Below are positions 63,586 through 64,000 of a stretch of DNA of 64,000 nucleotides, piece after piece (positions within the stretch are counted from its first letter, which is position 1; each line of letters begins with the position of its first letter). A program made the translations under genes and the position numbers. Below the pieces are notes generated by a model. The model saw only the letters and a list, made by a program, of their open reading frames with translations, did not search any database and was not told where the DNA came from. This DNA comes from Pelodera strongyloides (taxonomy: Eukaryota; Nematoda; Chromadorea; Rhabditida; Rhabditidae). The stretch spans positions 124,001 through 188,000 of the forward strand of contig JAANDG010000028.1 in NCBI GenBank assembly GCA_036852015.1, written 5' to 3'.

Positions 63586-64000
63586 ATATGATTGGTTTAG
63601 CATGGGCATACTTATCTACAAAGTTTCAAACGTATCATAAGAAATTCACACAATAGGAAACAATTACATATGCACACTTCGATATTGAGCTGCGACACTC
63701 TTTTTATACCATCTGTCGAAAATTTGCATTTCCGTAACGCACATCTTTATGCAATTAGGCTACAGTTACTCTTTTATATAATTAAGATTATATAAAACTA
63801 CTTCCCGAACCTAAATACAACGAAATATGGGGGAAATTCTGAGCGTGCAATTCTTCTGCTTCATTTAATCAGCATGGGTTGCAATATGATATAATGAGGT
63901 CTTCACTTCTCGACGCAACACATTATTAACTCTTTATTCTATAAAAAAATTGTGCATATTATAAAATACAAACAAGAGAGATAAAAACACTCACAGGCTA

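Overview
The window looks like nuclear DNA of a nematode. Genes are split into many short exons with GT-AG introns. One complete gene carries a major-sperm-protein (MSP) domain. Runs of the nematode telomere hexamer TTAGGC occur inside the sequence, and one gene has a T-rich CAG four bases upstream of its first ATG, as expected for spliced-leader addition. The species cannot be named from the sequence. All CDS models were built by hand by following splice sites and reading phase from exon to exon; CDS coordinates are gene spans and the exons are listed in each entry.

Layout. 1-20.4 kb: gene-poor, with CT/GA microsatellites, copies of a TTAA-bounded inverted-repeat element, LINE 3' remnants, short tandem arrays and interstitial telomeric repeats. 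20.5-25.2 kb (+): eight-exon gene for a 250-aa orphan protein with a PPPY/polyproline segment and a Cys-rich C-terminus. 25.2-33.4 kb: fold-back DNA, including a 1,551-bp TA-flanked palindromic transposon at 28.0-29.5 kb, an 18-bp and a 16-bp minisatellite, and a large inverted duplication at 30.5-32.8 kb. 33.5-35.8 kb: two divergent partial gene models; the minus-strand one has an in-frame stop. 36-42.8 kb: mostly repeats. 42.9-49.9 kb (+): twelve-exon gene for a 500-aa membrane protein. 52.0-57.1 kb (+): eleven-exon gene for a 343-aa C2H2 zinc-finger protein with a cluster of SUMO-type motifs. 58.9-60.4 kb (-): six-exon MSP-domain gene (132 aa). 60.9 kb to beyond the right edge (+): a gene for a highly charged, probably nuclear protein, head-to-head with the MSP gene and sharing a 482-bp promoter interval that contains a palindrome.

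The genes show no common pathway or operon. What the region shares is its mobile DNA. About twenty copies of one inverted-repeat family (TTAA + AGCGAAATACCGGCCGG) and several other TTAA-ended palindromic families sit in introns, at 3' ends, and in one case supply a gene's stop codon. No transposase, CRISPR array, rRNA gene or intact tRNA gene was seen.
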